Part shown: positions 25,216 through 33,649 of the stretch, piece by piece | How the letters are laid out: each line of letters starts with the position of its first letter | Numbering within the stretch: the first letter of the stretch is position 1 | From: Actinomycetales bacterium | GTDB lineage: Bacteria > Actinomycetota > Actinomycetes > Actinomycetales > Quadrisphaeraceae | NCBI GenBank assembly: GCA_022701985.1 | Contig: JAKONK010000254.1 | Span: 1 to 36,291 of the forward strand | Direction: 5' to 3' | DNA length: 36,291 bases | Program-made: the position numbers and the translations under genes | The notes under the pieces: generated by a model | What the model saw: only the letters and a program-made list of their open reading frames with translations | What the model was told of the DNA's origin: nothing | The model's database searches: none

Positions 25216-26295
25216 GTGGCCGAGACGATGCAGGCCGTGGTGTGCCACGGGCCGGAGGACTACCGGCTCGAGGAGGTCGCGAAGCCGGTGCTGCCCGAGG
25301 GCGGCGCGCTGGTGCGCGTGGAGGCCGTGGGCATCTGCGCGAGCGACCTGAAGTGCTACCACGGGGCCGCGAAGTTCTGGGGCGACGAGAGCCGTCCCGC
25401 CTGGGCCGAGACCGAGGTCGTCCCGGGCCACGAGTTCGTGGGCGTGGTCGAGGAGGTCGGCTCGGAGGCCGCCGAGCGCTGGGGCGTCGCCGTGGGTGAC
25501 CGCGTCACGTCGGAGCAGATCGTGCCGTGCTGGAAGTGCCGCTACTGCCTGCGCGGGGCGTACCACATGTGCGCCGTCCACGACCTGTACGGCTTCAAGC
25601 GCCGCACGCCCGGGGCCATGGCGGAGTTCATGACGTTCCCGCCCGAGGCCATCGTCCACAGGATCTCCAAGGACCTCCCGCCCGCCCACGCGGCGTTCGT
25701 GGAGCCGCTGTCGTGCTCGCTGCACGCCGTGGAGCGCGCCGACATCCAGTTCGAGGACGTCGTCGTCGTCGCCGGGTGCGGCCCGATCGGGCTGGGCATG
25801 ATCGCGGGGGCCAGGGCCAAGGGCGCCGCGCACGTCGTGGCGCTCGACGCGGTCGCCTCCAAGCTCGACCTGGCGAGGCGCTCCGGGGCCGACACGGCCC
25901 TCGACATCACGACGGACGACATCTACGAGGTGGTCCGAGGCCTCACCGACGGCTTCGGCGCCGACGTCTACATCGAGGGCACCGGGCACCCCGCGGCGGT
26001 CAAGCAGGGGCTGAACCTGCTGCGCAAGCTCGGCACCTACGTCGAGTACGGGGTCTTCGGCTCCGAGGCCAGCGCGGACTGGTCGATCATCAGCGACGAC
26101 AAGGAGCTGGACGTCCGCGGGGCGCACCTCGGCCCGCACACCTGGCCCAAGGCCATCTCGATCCTGGAGTCCGGTGTGCTGCCCATGGACGACATCTGCA
26201 GCCACCAGCTGCCGCTGTCGCAGTTCCAGGAGGGCCTCGACCTCGTGGGCTCGGGGTCGACGTCGGTCAAGGTCTCCCTGCTCCCCGGCTCCTGA
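25216..26295 (+). CDS. eltD: Zinc-dependent polyol dehydrogenase, probably erythritol/L-threitol dehydrogenase
   Basis: This 359-residue MDR-superfamily NAD(P) enzyme has catalytic zinc ligands in GICASDLK (Cys41) and PGHEF (His72, Glu73). Structural zinc cysteines are 105, 108, 111 and 119 in CWKCRYCLRGAYHMC, and the Rossmann motif is VAGCGPIGLGMIAGA. Segments such as CYHGAAKFWGDESRPAW, HDLYGFKRRTPGAMAEF and VEYGVFGSEA match what I recall of mycobacterial erythritol/L-threitol dehydrogenase. That enzyme oxidises erythritol to D-erythrulose. The symbol is by resemblance and context, not proof. GTG 25216 has GAGGAGG 5 nt upstream. It is convergent with glpK, with a hairpin between them. Confidence 0.85.
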   Translation: MAETMQAVVCHGPEDYRLEEVAKPVLPEGGALVRVEAVGICASDLKCYHGAAKFWGDESRPAWAETEVVPGHEFVGVVEEVGSEAAERWGVAVGDRVTSEQIVPCWKCRYCLRGAYHMCAVHDLYGFKRRTPGAMAEFMTFPPEAIVHRISKDLPPAHAAFVEPLSCSLHAVERADIQFEDVVVVAGCGPIGLGMIAGARAKGAAHVVALDAVASKLDLARRSGADTALDITTDDIYEVVRGLTDGFGADVYIEGTGHPAAVKQGLNLLRKLGTYVEYGVFGSEASADWSIISDDKELDVRGAHLGPHTWPKAISILESGVLPMDDICSHQLPLSQFQEGLDLVGSGSTSVKVSLLPGS

Positions 26296-26318
26296 CCTCC
26301 CCCGTCCGTGGTGCCAGC

Positions 26319-26354
26319 GGGCGGTCGACCACCTCGCGGGGTGGCCGACCGCCC
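26319..26354. terminator. Bidirectional hairpin between eltD and glpK
   Basis: 26319-26327 pairs with 26346-26354 (9 bp, GGGCGGTCG). After one mismatch, 26329-26333 pairs with 26340-26344, leaving a 6-nt loop. It sits in the 79-nt gap between convergent genes. No T-tract is present, which is common in high-GC actinobacteria. Confidence 0.65.
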
Positions 26355-26374
26355 GTGATCACGAGGGGCGGGGG

Positions 26375-27892
26375 TCAGTCGTCGTCCTCGTCCACCCAGT
26401 CGAGGGTCCGCTGCACGGCTTTGCCCCACTTGCGGTAGTACCGGTCGGCGACGGCGCGGTCCATCGCCGGCTCCCACCTCTTGTCCTCGGCCCACTGGGC
26501 GGTCAGCTCGTCCTCGTCGGCCCAGAAGCCCACGGCCAGGCCCGCGGCGTAGGCCGCGCCCAGCGCCGTGGTCTCGGCGATCTGCGGGCGCACCACCGGC
26601 ACACCCAGCACGTCGGCCTGGAACTGCATCAGCAGCTCGTTGGCGATCATGCCGCCGTCCACGCGCAGCTCGGTGAGGTCGACGCCGGAGTCGGCGTTCA
26701 TGGCCTCCAGCACCTCGCGGGTCTGGTACGCCGTCGCCTCCAGCACCGCGCGCGCCAGGTGACCGCGGTTGACGTAGCGCGTCAGGCCGACGATGGCGCC
26801 GCGGGCGTCCGAGCGCCAGTGCGGGGCGAACAGGCCCGAGAACGCCGGCACGAAGTACGCGCCGCCGTTGTCCTCCACCGAGCGGGCCACCGCCTCGATC
26901 TCGGCGGCTCCGCCGATGAGGCGGAGGTTGTCGCGCACCCACTGCACCAGCGAGCCGGTGACCGCGATGGAGCCCTCCAGCGCGTAGACCGGCTTCCGGT
27001 CGCCGATCTGGTAGCAGAGCGTGGTGAGCAGGCCGTTCTTGGACGGCACGGCCTCCTCACCGGTGTTGAGCAGCATGAAGTTGCCGGTGCCGTAGGTGTT
27101 CTTGGCCATGCCCTTGGTGAAGCAGACCTGCCCGAAGGTCGCGGCCTGCTGGTCGCCCAGCGACCCGGCGATGGGCACCCCTGCCAGCAGGCCCTGCGCG
27201 CGGGCCTTGCCGTAGACCTCGGAGTTGGACACGATCCGCGGCAGCATCGAGGTGGGGATCCCCATCTCGGCGGCGATGTCCTCGTCCCAGCTCAGGGTCC
27301 GGTAGTCCATGAGCATCGTGCGGGAGGCGTTGGAGACGTCGGTGATGTGCAGGCCGCCGTCGACCCCGCCTGTCATGTTCCAGATGAGCCAGGTCTCGAT
27401 GGTGCCCATCAGCAGGTCACCGGACTCGGCCTTCGCGCGCGCGCCGTCGACGTTGTCGAGGATCCACCTCACCTTGGGCCCGGCGAAGTAGGTGGCCAGC
27501 GGCAGCCCGACCCTGTCCTTGTAGCGCTCCGCTCCCCCGCCGAGCTCACCGAGCTCCCGCACGATCCGGTCGGTGCGGGTGTCCTGCCAGACGATGGCGT
27601 TGTAGACCGGCTTGCCGGTGGTCCTGTCCCACACCACGGCGGTCTCGCGCTGGTTGGTGATGCCGACGGCGGCGATGTCGCTGGAGCTGACGTTGCCCTT
27701 GCCCAGGGCCTGCCCGACGACCTCGCGGGTGTTGGTCCAGATCTCCTCGGGGTCGTGCTCGACCCACCCGGCCCTGGGGAAGATCTGCTGGTGCTCCTTC
27801 TGCCCGACCGAGACGACCTTGCCGTCGTGGTCGAAGAGCATGCAGCGGGTGCTGGTGGTGCCCTGGTCGATGGCGGCGATGACACTGGCCAC
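26375..27892 (-). CDS. glpK: Glycerol kinase
   Basis: This 505-residue FGGY-family kinase phosphorylates glycerol to sn-glycerol-3-phosphate with ATP. It shows [20 protein letters not shown] at the N-terminus, [59 protein letters not shown] and [20 protein letters not shown]. The length equals the E. coli enzyme within a few residues. GTG 27892 has AGGAGGAA 6 nt upstream. An in-frame extension to 28360 lies inside glpF and is rejected. It is downstream of glpF by 71 nt in the glpD-glpF-glpK order. That gap holds only a short GGTGGTG-rich direct repeat. Confidence 0.97.
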   Translation of the reverse strand: MASVIAAIDQGTTSTRCMLFDHDGKVVSVGQKEHQQIFPRAGWVEHDPEEIWTNTREVVGQALGKGNVSSSDIAAVGITNQRETAVVWDRTTGKPVYNAIVWQDTRTDRIVRELGELGGGAERYKDRVGLPLATYFAGPKVRWILDNVDGARAKAESGDLLMGTIETWLIWNMTGGVDGGLHITDVSNASRTMLMDYRTLSWDEDIAAEMGIPTSMLPRIVSNSEVYGKARAQGLLAGVPIAGSLGDQQAATFGQVCFTKGMAKNTYGTGNFMLLNTGEEAVPSKNGLLTTLCYQIGDRKPVYALEGSIAVTGSLVQWVRDNLRLIGGAAEIEAVARSVEDNGGAYFVPAFSGLFAPHWRSDARGAIVGLTRYVNRGHLARAVLEATAYQTREVLEAMNADSGVDLTELRVDGGMIANELLMQFQADVLGVPVVRPQIAETTALGAAYAAGLAVGFWADEDELTAQWAEDKRWEPAMDRAVADRYYRKWGKAVQRTLDWVDEDDD

Positions 27893-27963
27893 GTCGTTCC
27901 TCCTGTGCGTCGTTGCAGGTGGTGGGGGTGCTGCTGGTCTAGCAGGTGGTGGTGGGGAGCGCC

Positions 27964-28689
27964 TCAGAAGACCTGGGACACCAGGCCGGCGAGCACGCCG
28001 CCGATGACGGGCCCGACGACCGGGACCCACGCGTAGCCCCAGTCGTTGCCGCCCTTGTGCCGGATCGGCAGGACGGCGTGGGCCAGGCGCGGGCCGAGGT
28101 CGCGGGCGGGGTTGATGGCGTAGCCCGTGGGCCCGCCGAGGGACGCGCCGATGGCGACGACGAGCAGCGCCACGTTGAGCGGCCCGACCTCGGTGGGCGT
28201 GTTGCCGAACTGCAGGATGATGTAGACCAGGGCGAAGGTGCCGATCACCTCGGTGACCACGTTCCAGAGCGGGCTGCGGATCTCCGGCCCGGTGGAGAAC
28301 GTGCCGAGGATCGTGCCGCCGTCCTCCTCGGCGTCGTAGTGCTTGCGGTACGCGGCCCACGCGAGCACGGCCCCGATGAAGGCGCCGACCATCTCAGCCA
28401 CGAGGTAGACCACCGTGCTGGCGAAGGTCACCGGCACGTCCGGGGCGTACTCGGACGTGCCGGAGGCGAGCAGACCCAGGGTGACGGCGGGGTTGAGGTG
28501 GGCGCCGGAGCGCCAGGCGGCGAAGACGCCGACGAAGACGGCCAGGCCCCAGCCGACGCTGATGAGCAGCCAGTCGGCGCCGCGGCCCTTCGTCCTCGCG
28601 AGCAGGACGTTGGCGACCACGCCGACGCCGAAGAGGACGAGCAGCGCGGTGCCGAAGACCTCCGAGAAGAAGACGCTTGTGAGTGACAC
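27964..28689 (-). CDS. glpF: Glycerol facilitator (MIP aquaglyceroporin)
   Basis: This 241-residue membrane channel has both NPA boxes of the family: [11 protein letters not shown] in the first half and [14 protein letters not shown] in the second. The Asp after the second NPAR (NPARD) marks a glycerol-type pore rather than a water-specific one. Six helices are visible, starting [23 protein letters not shown] 28689 has a moderate AGAGAGG site. It supplies glycerol to the adjacent GlpK. A strong hairpin separates it from glpD upstream. Confidence 0.95.
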   Translation of the reverse strand: MSLTSVFFSEVFGTALLVLFGVGVVANVLLARTKGRGADWLLISVGWGLAVFVGVFAAWRSGAHLNPAVTLGLLASGTSEYAPDVPVTFASTVVYLVAEMVGAFIGAVLAWAAYRKHYDAEEDGGTILGTFSTGPEIRSPLWNVVTEVIGTFALVYIILQFGNTPTEVGPLNVALLVVAIGASLGGPTGYAINPARDLGPRLAHAVLPIRHKGGNDWGYAWVPVVGPVIGGVLAGLVSQVF

Positions 28690-28712
28690 GGTCGGACCTC
28701 TCTGTCCGGTGT

Positions 28713-28738
28713 CCCCGCGCCGCGGGTGCGGCGCGGGG
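28713..28738 (-). terminator. Hairpin between glpD and glpF, possible attenuator
   Basis: CCCCGCGCCGC at 28713-28723 pairs perfectly with 28728-28738 around a GGGT loop. It lies in the 102-nt gap between two same-strand genes, 24 nt before the glpF start, so it could lower glpFK expression from the glpD promoter or protect a processed end. No T-tract follows. Confidence 0.55.
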
Positions 28739-28791
28739 TGGTGCTGGTGCCTCGCGGCGTGGTCGGGCGTCTGGGGACGAGGGTGCTGCTG

Positions 28792-30570
28792 TCAGCCGAC
28801 CTCGGCCACCGGGAGCGGCCGGATCTCCCGGGCGCGCAGGCGGGCCCGCTGGGCGGCGGCGTCGTCGGGCTCCACCTCGGCGGCGCGCTCGGCGGCCACG
28901 CGCTCTAGGTAGGTGGACACCTCCTCCTCGACCTGCTCGTCGGACCAGCCGAGCGGACCCGCGAGCAGGTCGGCGGCGGCGCGCGCCGAGGAGGTGCCGC
29001 GGTCGGCCTGCTCGTACGACAGGCGCGTGCGGCGGGTGAGCACGTCCTCCAGGTGCAGGGCGCCCTCGTGGGTCGCGGCGTAGACGACCTCGGCCCGCAG
29101 GTAGTCGGGCGCTCCCTCCAGCGGCTCCCCCAGTGACGGGTCCGCGTCGACCAGTGCGAGCAGCTCGTCGACCAGGGCGCCGTAGCGGTGCAGCAGGTGC
29201 ACCACGCGCTCCTCGCTCCAGCCGCGGGCGGAGGCGAGGCGGTGCCGCTGGTTCCAGCGGACCGCGTAGCCGTCGGCGCCGGCCAGCGGGAGGTCGGCGG
29301 TGATCGAGGCGGGCGGCGTCCCGGCCGGGTCGCCCGGGGCGCGGTCGGCGAGGGCGACGTCGACGACGTCGCGGGCCATCACCCGGTACGTCGTGTACTT
29401 CCCGCCGGCGATGACGGTCAGGCCCGGGCGGACGGTCGCGGTGGTGTGCTCGCGGGAGACCTTCGTGGTGGCCGACCCGTCGGAGGACACGGGCTGGATG
29501 AGGGGGCGCAGGCCCGTGTAGACGCCCATGACGTCGTCGCGGGTCAGCGGGCGGCGCAGCACGCCGTTGGCCTGCTCGAGCAGGTAGTCGACGTCGGCGC
29601 CGCTGGCCACCGGGTGGTCCTTGGACAGGTCCCACGGGGTGTCCGTCGTCCCGATGACCCAGTGCGTGGGCCACGGGATGATGAAGAGCACGCTCTTCTC
29701 GGTCTTGAGGATGAACCCGTCGTCACCGGCCACCGCGTCCTTCGGGACGACGACGTGCACGCCCTTGGAGGCCCGCACCTGCAGGCCCTGGGCGCGGAAG
29801 AGCTCCTGCGTCTCCTCGGTCCACACGCCCGTGGCGCCGATGACGTGGTGGGCGCGGACGACGAGCTCGCGGCCGGTCTCCAGGTCGACGGCCGTGACGC
29901 CCGCGACCCGGCCGCCCTCCTCGAGGTAGCCGGTGACGGTGACCCTGCTGGCGGCGGCGACGCCGTGGCCGGCGGCGGTGCGCACGAGCACCTCGACCAG
30001 GCGGGCGTCGTCGACCTTGGCGTCGTAGTAGCGGATCGCGCCGACGGCGGCGTCGGGGCGCAGCGAGGGGGCCACGCGGGCGAGGGCGCGGTGCGACAGG
30101 TGGCGGTGCAGCGGCACACCGCGGCCACCGACGCGTCCGAGCACGCCGGCCAGCACGTCGTACAGCGCGATGCCGGCGCCCACGTAGGCGCGCTCCCACA
30201 CCCGGTGCTGCAGGGGGTAGAGGAACGGCACCGGGTGGACCAGGTGCGGCGCCAGCCGCCCCACGAGCAGCCCGCGCTCGTGCAGGGCCTCGCGGACGAG
30301 GGCGAAGTCGAGCATCTCGAGGTAGCGCAGACCGCCGTGCACGAGCTTGCTGGCGCGGCTGGAGGTGCCCGAGGCCCAGTCGCGCTGCTCCAGCAGCCCG
30401 ACGGACAGGCCCCGGCTGGCGGCGTCGAGGGCCGCTCCGGCGCCGGTGACGCCACCGCCGACGACGAGCACGTCGAGCTGCTCGGAGGCCAGCCTCTCGA
30501 GGGCGCGGTCGCGCGCGCCCCGGGAGAGGGCCGTGGTGGAGGGACGGGGGGCGGTGTGCGCTGCGGTCAC
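28792..30570 (-). CDS. glpD: Glycerol-3-phosphate dehydrogenase, FAD-dependent (copy 1)
   Basis: This 592-residue flavoprotein oxidises sn-glycerol-3-phosphate to dihydroxyacetone phosphate at the membrane, passing electrons to quinone. It shows VLVVGGGVTGAGAALDAASR (FAD dinucleotide fold), DWASGTSSRASKLVHGGLRY, ASKGVHVVVPKDA, WVIGTTDTPWDLSKDHP and VIAGGKYTTYRVMA. The C-terminal DAO_C domain is complete. GTG 30570 is used, though no purine-rich ribosome site precedes it; GTG 30609 is an alternative. It heads a glpD-glpF-glpK gene order and is divergent from the SorC regulator. A second glpD lies at 31800. Confidence 0.93.
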   Translation of the reverse strand: MTAAHTAPRPSTTALSRGARDRALERLASEQLDVLVVGGGVTGAGAALDAASRGLSVGLLEQRDWASGTSSRASKLVHGGLRYLEMLDFALVREALHERGLLVGRLAPHLVHPVPFLYPLQHRVWERAYVGAGIALYDVLAGVLGRVGGRGVPLHRHLSHRALARVAPSLRPDAAVGAIRYYDAKVDDARLVEVLVRTAAGHGVAAASRVTVTGYLEEGGRVAGVTAVDLETGRELVVRAHHVIGATGVWTEETQELFRAQGLQVRASKGVHVVVPKDAVAGDDGFILKTEKSVLFIIPWPTHWVIGTTDTPWDLSKDHPVASGADVDYLLEQANGVLRRPLTRDDVMGVYTGLRPLIQPVSSDGSATTKVSREHTTATVRPGLTVIAGGKYTTYRVMARDVVDVALADRAPGDPAGTPPASITADLPLAGADGYAVRWNQRHRLASARGWSEERVVHLLHRYGALVDELLALVDADPSLGEPLEGAPDYLRAEVVYAATHEGALHLEDVLTRRTRLSYEQADRGTSSARAAADLLAGPLGWSDEQVEEEVSTYLERVAAERAAEVEPDDAAAQRARLRAREIRPLPVAEVG

Positions 30571-30673
30571 GGGGAGGCCGATCTGTCGGGGCTGTCGTGA
30601 GGCCGTCACCTGCGGCGGCCCGTCGCCCGGAGACCTCGAGACTTCCCCTGGTGACCGGGACCGGGCAACCTGG

Positions 30674-30687
30674 TGCACGGACGTGCA
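30674..30687. promoter_or_regulatory. Candidate operator palindrome in the glpD/sorC divergent region
   Basis: TGCACGGACGTGCA has 6-bp inverted arms around GA. It lies in the 164-nt gap (30571-30734) between divergent glpD and the SorC-family regulator, 48 nt from the regulator start. The 13-mer GCACGGACGTGCA recurs at 30899-30911 inside the regulator gene. A site for that regulator is the natural guess. No other element stands out in this gap. Confidence 0.4.
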
Positions 30688-30734
30688 GGGGCGTGCCCGC
30701 GAGGCGGGGTGCGATCGGTGAGGGGGTGACCGGG

Positions 30735-31721
30735 GTGGCCGACGGCGAGCGGGTCGAGCGCGTGGCGAGGAGCTACTACGTGGACGGGGAGACGATGGAG
30801 GCCATCGCGGTGCGGGAGGGCGTGTCCCGGTCGACGGTCTCGCGCCTGCTCGACGCCGCCCGCTCCACCGGCGTCGTGTCGATCCGGGTGAACCCCGCGC
30901 ACGGACGTGCAGCAGCGATGGCGCGCGAGCTGCAGCAGCGGCACGGCGTCGCCGCGCGGGTGGTGCCCCTGCCCGACGGGGCCGGTCCCGCCGACAGGCT
31001 GCAGGTCGTGGCCGAGGCGACGGGCCGGCTGCTGGACGAGGTCGTCGCCGCCGGCACCGTCGTGGGCGTCGCGTGGGGCACCACGACCGGGGCCGTGAGC
31101 CGCCACCTGCTCGCGCGCCCCCTCCCCGACGTCCAGGTGGTGCAGCTGAACGGCGCGATGAACACCCACAGCAGCGGCGTGGGCTACGGCAGCGACGTGC
31201 TGGGGCGCTTCGCGGCCGCGTGGGGCGGGCAGGTGCACCACTTCCCGGTGCCGGCGTTCTTCGACCACCCCGACACGCGGCAGGCGATGTGGCGCGAGCG
31301 GAGCGTGCGCCGCGTGCTGGGCCTGCAGCAGGCCGCCGGCGTCGCGCTCTTCGGCGTGGGGGCGCTCGGCGGGGCGGTCCCGAGCCGGGTGTGGGCCGAG
31401 GGCTACCTCACCCCCCGCGACCGCGCGGAGCTCACGGCGGCGGGGGTGGTGGGCGACGTGTGCACCGTCTTCCTGCGCGCCGACGGGTCGTGGGAGGGGC
31501 TGGACCTCAACGCCCGCTCGTCGGGCCTGCCGCCGCCTGTGCTGCGCCGGGTCCCGCGCCGCGTGTGCGCCGTGACCGGCGAGGACAAGGTGGTCGCGCT
31601 GTCGGCCGCCCTGGCCGCGGGGCTCGTCAGCGACCTGGTGCTCGACGAGGTCGCGGCCCACGAGCTGCTCGCCCGCCGGGCGCCGGTGCGCGGCCCTGCG
31701 GGGGCCCGGCGCCGGGCCTAG
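30735..31721 (+). CDS. SorC-family sugar-responsive transcriptional regulator
   Basis: This 328-residue regulator has an N-terminal helix-turn-helix (MEAIAVREGVSRSTVSRLLD) and a SorC/DeoR-type sugar-phosphate-binding domain with VVGVAWGTTTGAVSRHL, VVQLNGAM, YGSDVLGRFA and a C-terminal VVALSAALAAGLVSDLVLDE. Family members sense phosphorylated sugars or polyols; EryD of erythritol operons is one. GTG 30735 is chosen because GAGGGGG lies 8 nt upstream; GTG 30726 is possible. It is flanked by two glpD genes. It could control glycerol genes, the erythritol-type cassette, or both. It ends in TAG, which starts the next -10 box. Confidence 0.85.
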   Translation: MADGERVERVARSYYVDGETMEAIAVREGVSRSTVSRLLDAARSTGVVSIRVNPAHGRAAAMARELQQRHGVAARVVPLPDGAGPADRLQVVAEATGRLLDEVVAAGTVVGVAWGTTTGAVSRHLLARPLPDVQVVQLNGAMNTHSSGVGYGSDVLGRFAAAWGGQVHHFPVPAFFDHPDTRQAMWRERSVRRVLGLQQAAGVALFGVGALGGAVPSRVWAEGYLTPRDRAELTAAGVVGDVCTVFLRADGSWEGLDLNARSSGLPPPVLRRVPRRVCAVTGEDKVVALSAALAAGLVSDLVLDEVAAHELLARRAPVRGPAGARRRA

Positions 31722-31724
31722 GCT
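31719..31724 (+). promoter_or_regulatory. Candidate -10 box for the second glpD, overlapping the regulator stop codon
   Basis: TAGGCT begins with the TAG stop of the SorC gene and lies 75 nt upstream of ATG 31800. The leader carries a good GGAGGAG ribosome binding site. It gives the second glpD its own promoter. No clear -35 is visible. Confidence 0.4.
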
Positions 31725-31799
31725 TGCGCACCACGGCGCGGCTCCGGCCCGGCCAGGGCGCGGGTGCCGGCGCGAGCTCGAGGTGGAGGAGCGATCGTC

Positions 31800-33515
31800 A
31801 TGACGGCTGCGACGCAGATGAGCACCCTGGGTCCGGAGCACCGGGAGCGCGCGTGGGAGGCCCTCGGCGCGGCCCCCTTCGACGTGCTGGTCATCGGGGG
31901 CGGGGTGACGGGCGCGGGCGTGGCCCTCGACGCCGCGACCCGGGGCCTGCGGACGGCGGTGGTGGAGCAGCGCGACTGGGCCTCCGGCACGTCGTCGCGC
32001 TCGTCCAAGCTCTTCCACGGGGGCCTGCGCTACCTGGAGCAGCTCAACTTCTCCCTCGTGCGCGAGGCCCTGAAGGAGCGCGAGCTGATGCTCACGCGCC
32101 TGGCCCCGCACCTGGTGAAGCCCGTGTCCTTCCTGTACCCGCTGAACCACCGCCTGTGGGAGCGGCCCTACATGGCGGCGGGCCTGACCATGTACGACAC
32201 GATGGGCGGCGCCCGCTCGGTGCCGGGCTTCAAGAGCCTGACCCGCCGCGGCGCGCTGCGCCTGGCCCCGGGGCTCAAGCCCGACGCCTTCGTCGGGGCC
32301 ATGCGGTACTACGACGCGCAGGCCGACGACGCGCGCCACACCCTCGCCGTCGTGCGGACCGCGGCGCACTACGGCGCCGTCGTGCGCAACAGCACCGAGG
32401 TGGTCTCGCTGCTGCACGAGGGCGACCGGATCGTCGGGGCCACCGTGCGCGACGTCGAGACGGGGGCGACCACCGACGTCCGCTCCACCGTCGTCATCAA
32501 CTGCACCGGCGTCTGGACCGACGACATGCAGCACCTCGCCGGCGGGCGCGGGCGCTTCCGCGTCCGGGCCTCGAAGGGCGTGCACATCGTGGTCCCCCGC
32601 GACAGGTTCGCCTCCGAGACGGGGCTGATCCTGCGCACCGAGAAGTCCGTGCTGTTCTTCATCCCGTGGGGCACCCGGTGGATCATCGGGACGACGGACA
32701 CGGACTGGTCCCTCGACAGGGCCCACCCGGCGGCCACGCGCGCCGACATCGACTACATCCTCGAGCACGCCAACACCGTGCTGCGCACCCCGCTGACCAG
32801 GGAGGACGTGCGCGGCGTCTACGCCGGCCTCCGGCCGCTGCTGGCCGGGGAGTCCGAGGGCACCAGCTCGCTGTCGCGCGAGCACGCCGTGGCGCGGCCC
32901 CAGCCGGGCCTGGTCTCGATCGCCGGCGGCAAGTACACGACCTACCGGGTGATGGGCGCCGACGCCGTCGACGCCGCGAAGGCCGACCTCGGCTCGCAGG
33001 TGCCGCCCTCGGTCACCGAGCACGTCCCCCTGCTCGGCGCCGACGGCTACCACGCGCTGGTCAACCAGGTGCCGGCGCTGGCGCGCCGCTACGGGGTGCC
33101 CGAGCACCGGGTGCAGCACCTCCTTGACCGCTACGGCTCGGAGGCCACCGCGCTGCTCGAGATGGGCCGGGAGACCCCCGACCTGCTCGAGCCGCTCGAG
33201 GGCGCCGAGGACTACCTCCGCGCCGAGGTGGTCTTCGCCGTCACCCACGAGGGCGCGCTGCACCTGGACGACCTGCTCGCCCGGCGCACGCGGATGTCCA
33301 TCGAGTACGGCCACCGCGGTGTGGGCTCCGCCCGGGCCGTGGCCGAGCTGGTGGCCCCGGTGCTCGGGTGGGACGCCGAGCGCGTCGAGGCGGAGGTCAC
33401 CTCCTACACCGAGCGCGTCGCGGCCGAGCGCGCCAGCCAGGAGCTGCCCGACGACGAGGCCGCCGACGCCGCGCGGCGCGAGGCGCCCGACTCCCGGCCC
33501 AGCCTGACCGCCTGA
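31800..33515 (+). CDS. glpD: Glycerol-3-phosphate dehydrogenase, FAD-dependent (copy 2)
   Basis: This 571-residue protein is very like mycobacterial GlpD2 as I recall it. It has VLVIGGGVTGAGVALDAATR, QRDWASGTSSRSSKLFHGGL, RYLEQLNFSLVREALKEREL, ASKGVHIVVPRDRF, WIIGTTDTDWSLDRAHP, LSREHAVARPQPGLVSIAGG and IEYGHRGVGSARAVAE. All regions expected of GlpD are present. ATG 31800 has GGAGGAG about 9 nt upstream; an in-frame Met at residue 7 is less likely. It differs clearly from copy 1 in its C-terminal third. One copy may serve glycerol and the other phospholipid turnover or another polyol phosphate; EryB-type erythritol phosphate dehydrogenases are GlpD relatives. Confidence 0.93.
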   Translation: MTAATQMSTLGPEHRERAWEALGAAPFDVLVIGGGVTGAGVALDAATRGLRTAVVEQRDWASGTSSRSSKLFHGGLRYLEQLNFSLVREALKERELMLTRLAPHLVKPVSFLYPLNHRLWERPYMAAGLTMYDTMGGARSVPGFKSLTRRGALRLAPGLKPDAFVGAMRYYDAQADDARHTLAVVRTAAHYGAVVRNSTEVVSLLHEGDRIVGATVRDVETGATTDVRSTVVINCTGVWTDDMQHLAGGRGRFRVRASKGVHIVVPRDRFASETGLILRTEKSVLFFIPWGTRWIIGTTDTDWSLDRAHPAATRADIDYILEHANTVLRTPLTREDVRGVYAGLRPLLAGESEGTSSLSREHAVARPQPGLVSIAGGKYTTYRVMGADAVDAAKADLGSQVPPSVTEHVPLLGADGYHALVNQVPALARRYGVPEHRVQHLLDRYGSEATALLEMGRETPDLLEPLEGAEDYLRAEVVFAVTHEGALHLDDLLARRTRMSIEYGHRGVGSARAVAELVAPVLGWDAERVEAEVTSYTERVAAERASQELPDDEAADAARREAPDSRPSLTA

Positions 33516-33533
33516 CCGCCTGGACCCGACCGG

Positions 33534-33561
33534 CCCGGCGCCCTCCCCGGAGGGAGCCGGG
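33534..33561 (+). terminator. Hairpin after the second glpD
   Basis: CCCGGC (33534-33539) pairs with GCCGGG (33556-33561). After one mismatch, CCCTC (33541-33545) pairs with GAGGG (33550-33554) over a 4-nt loop. It starts 18 nt after the stop codon, so it probably terminates glpD. The following 134-nt gap also has an 8-bp hairpin at 33600-33618 just before the transporter's ribosome binding site. Confidence 0.6.
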
Positions 33562-33599
33562 TCGCCGTCGTCCCCGGACCGTGCCAGCGTGGTCGGCTC

Positions 33600-33618
33600 C
33601 TCCGGCCGACGGCCGGAG
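33600..33618 (+). other. Leader hairpin before the MFS gene
   Basis: CTCCGGCC (33600-33607) and GGCCGGAG (33611-33618) form a perfect 8-bp stem with a 3-nt loop, 31 nt before the GTG start. It may be an attenuator, an mRNA-stabilising stem or a second terminator. Confidence 0.45.
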
Positions 33619-33649
33619 CTCGACGGCGAGCAGGCGAGGAGGCCTCCGC

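Noticed and set aside
27914-27957. GCAGGTGGTG direct repeat between glpF and glpK
   Set aside because: It is a short, simple GGTGGTG-type sequence with no clear relation to a promoter. I see too little to call it an operator.
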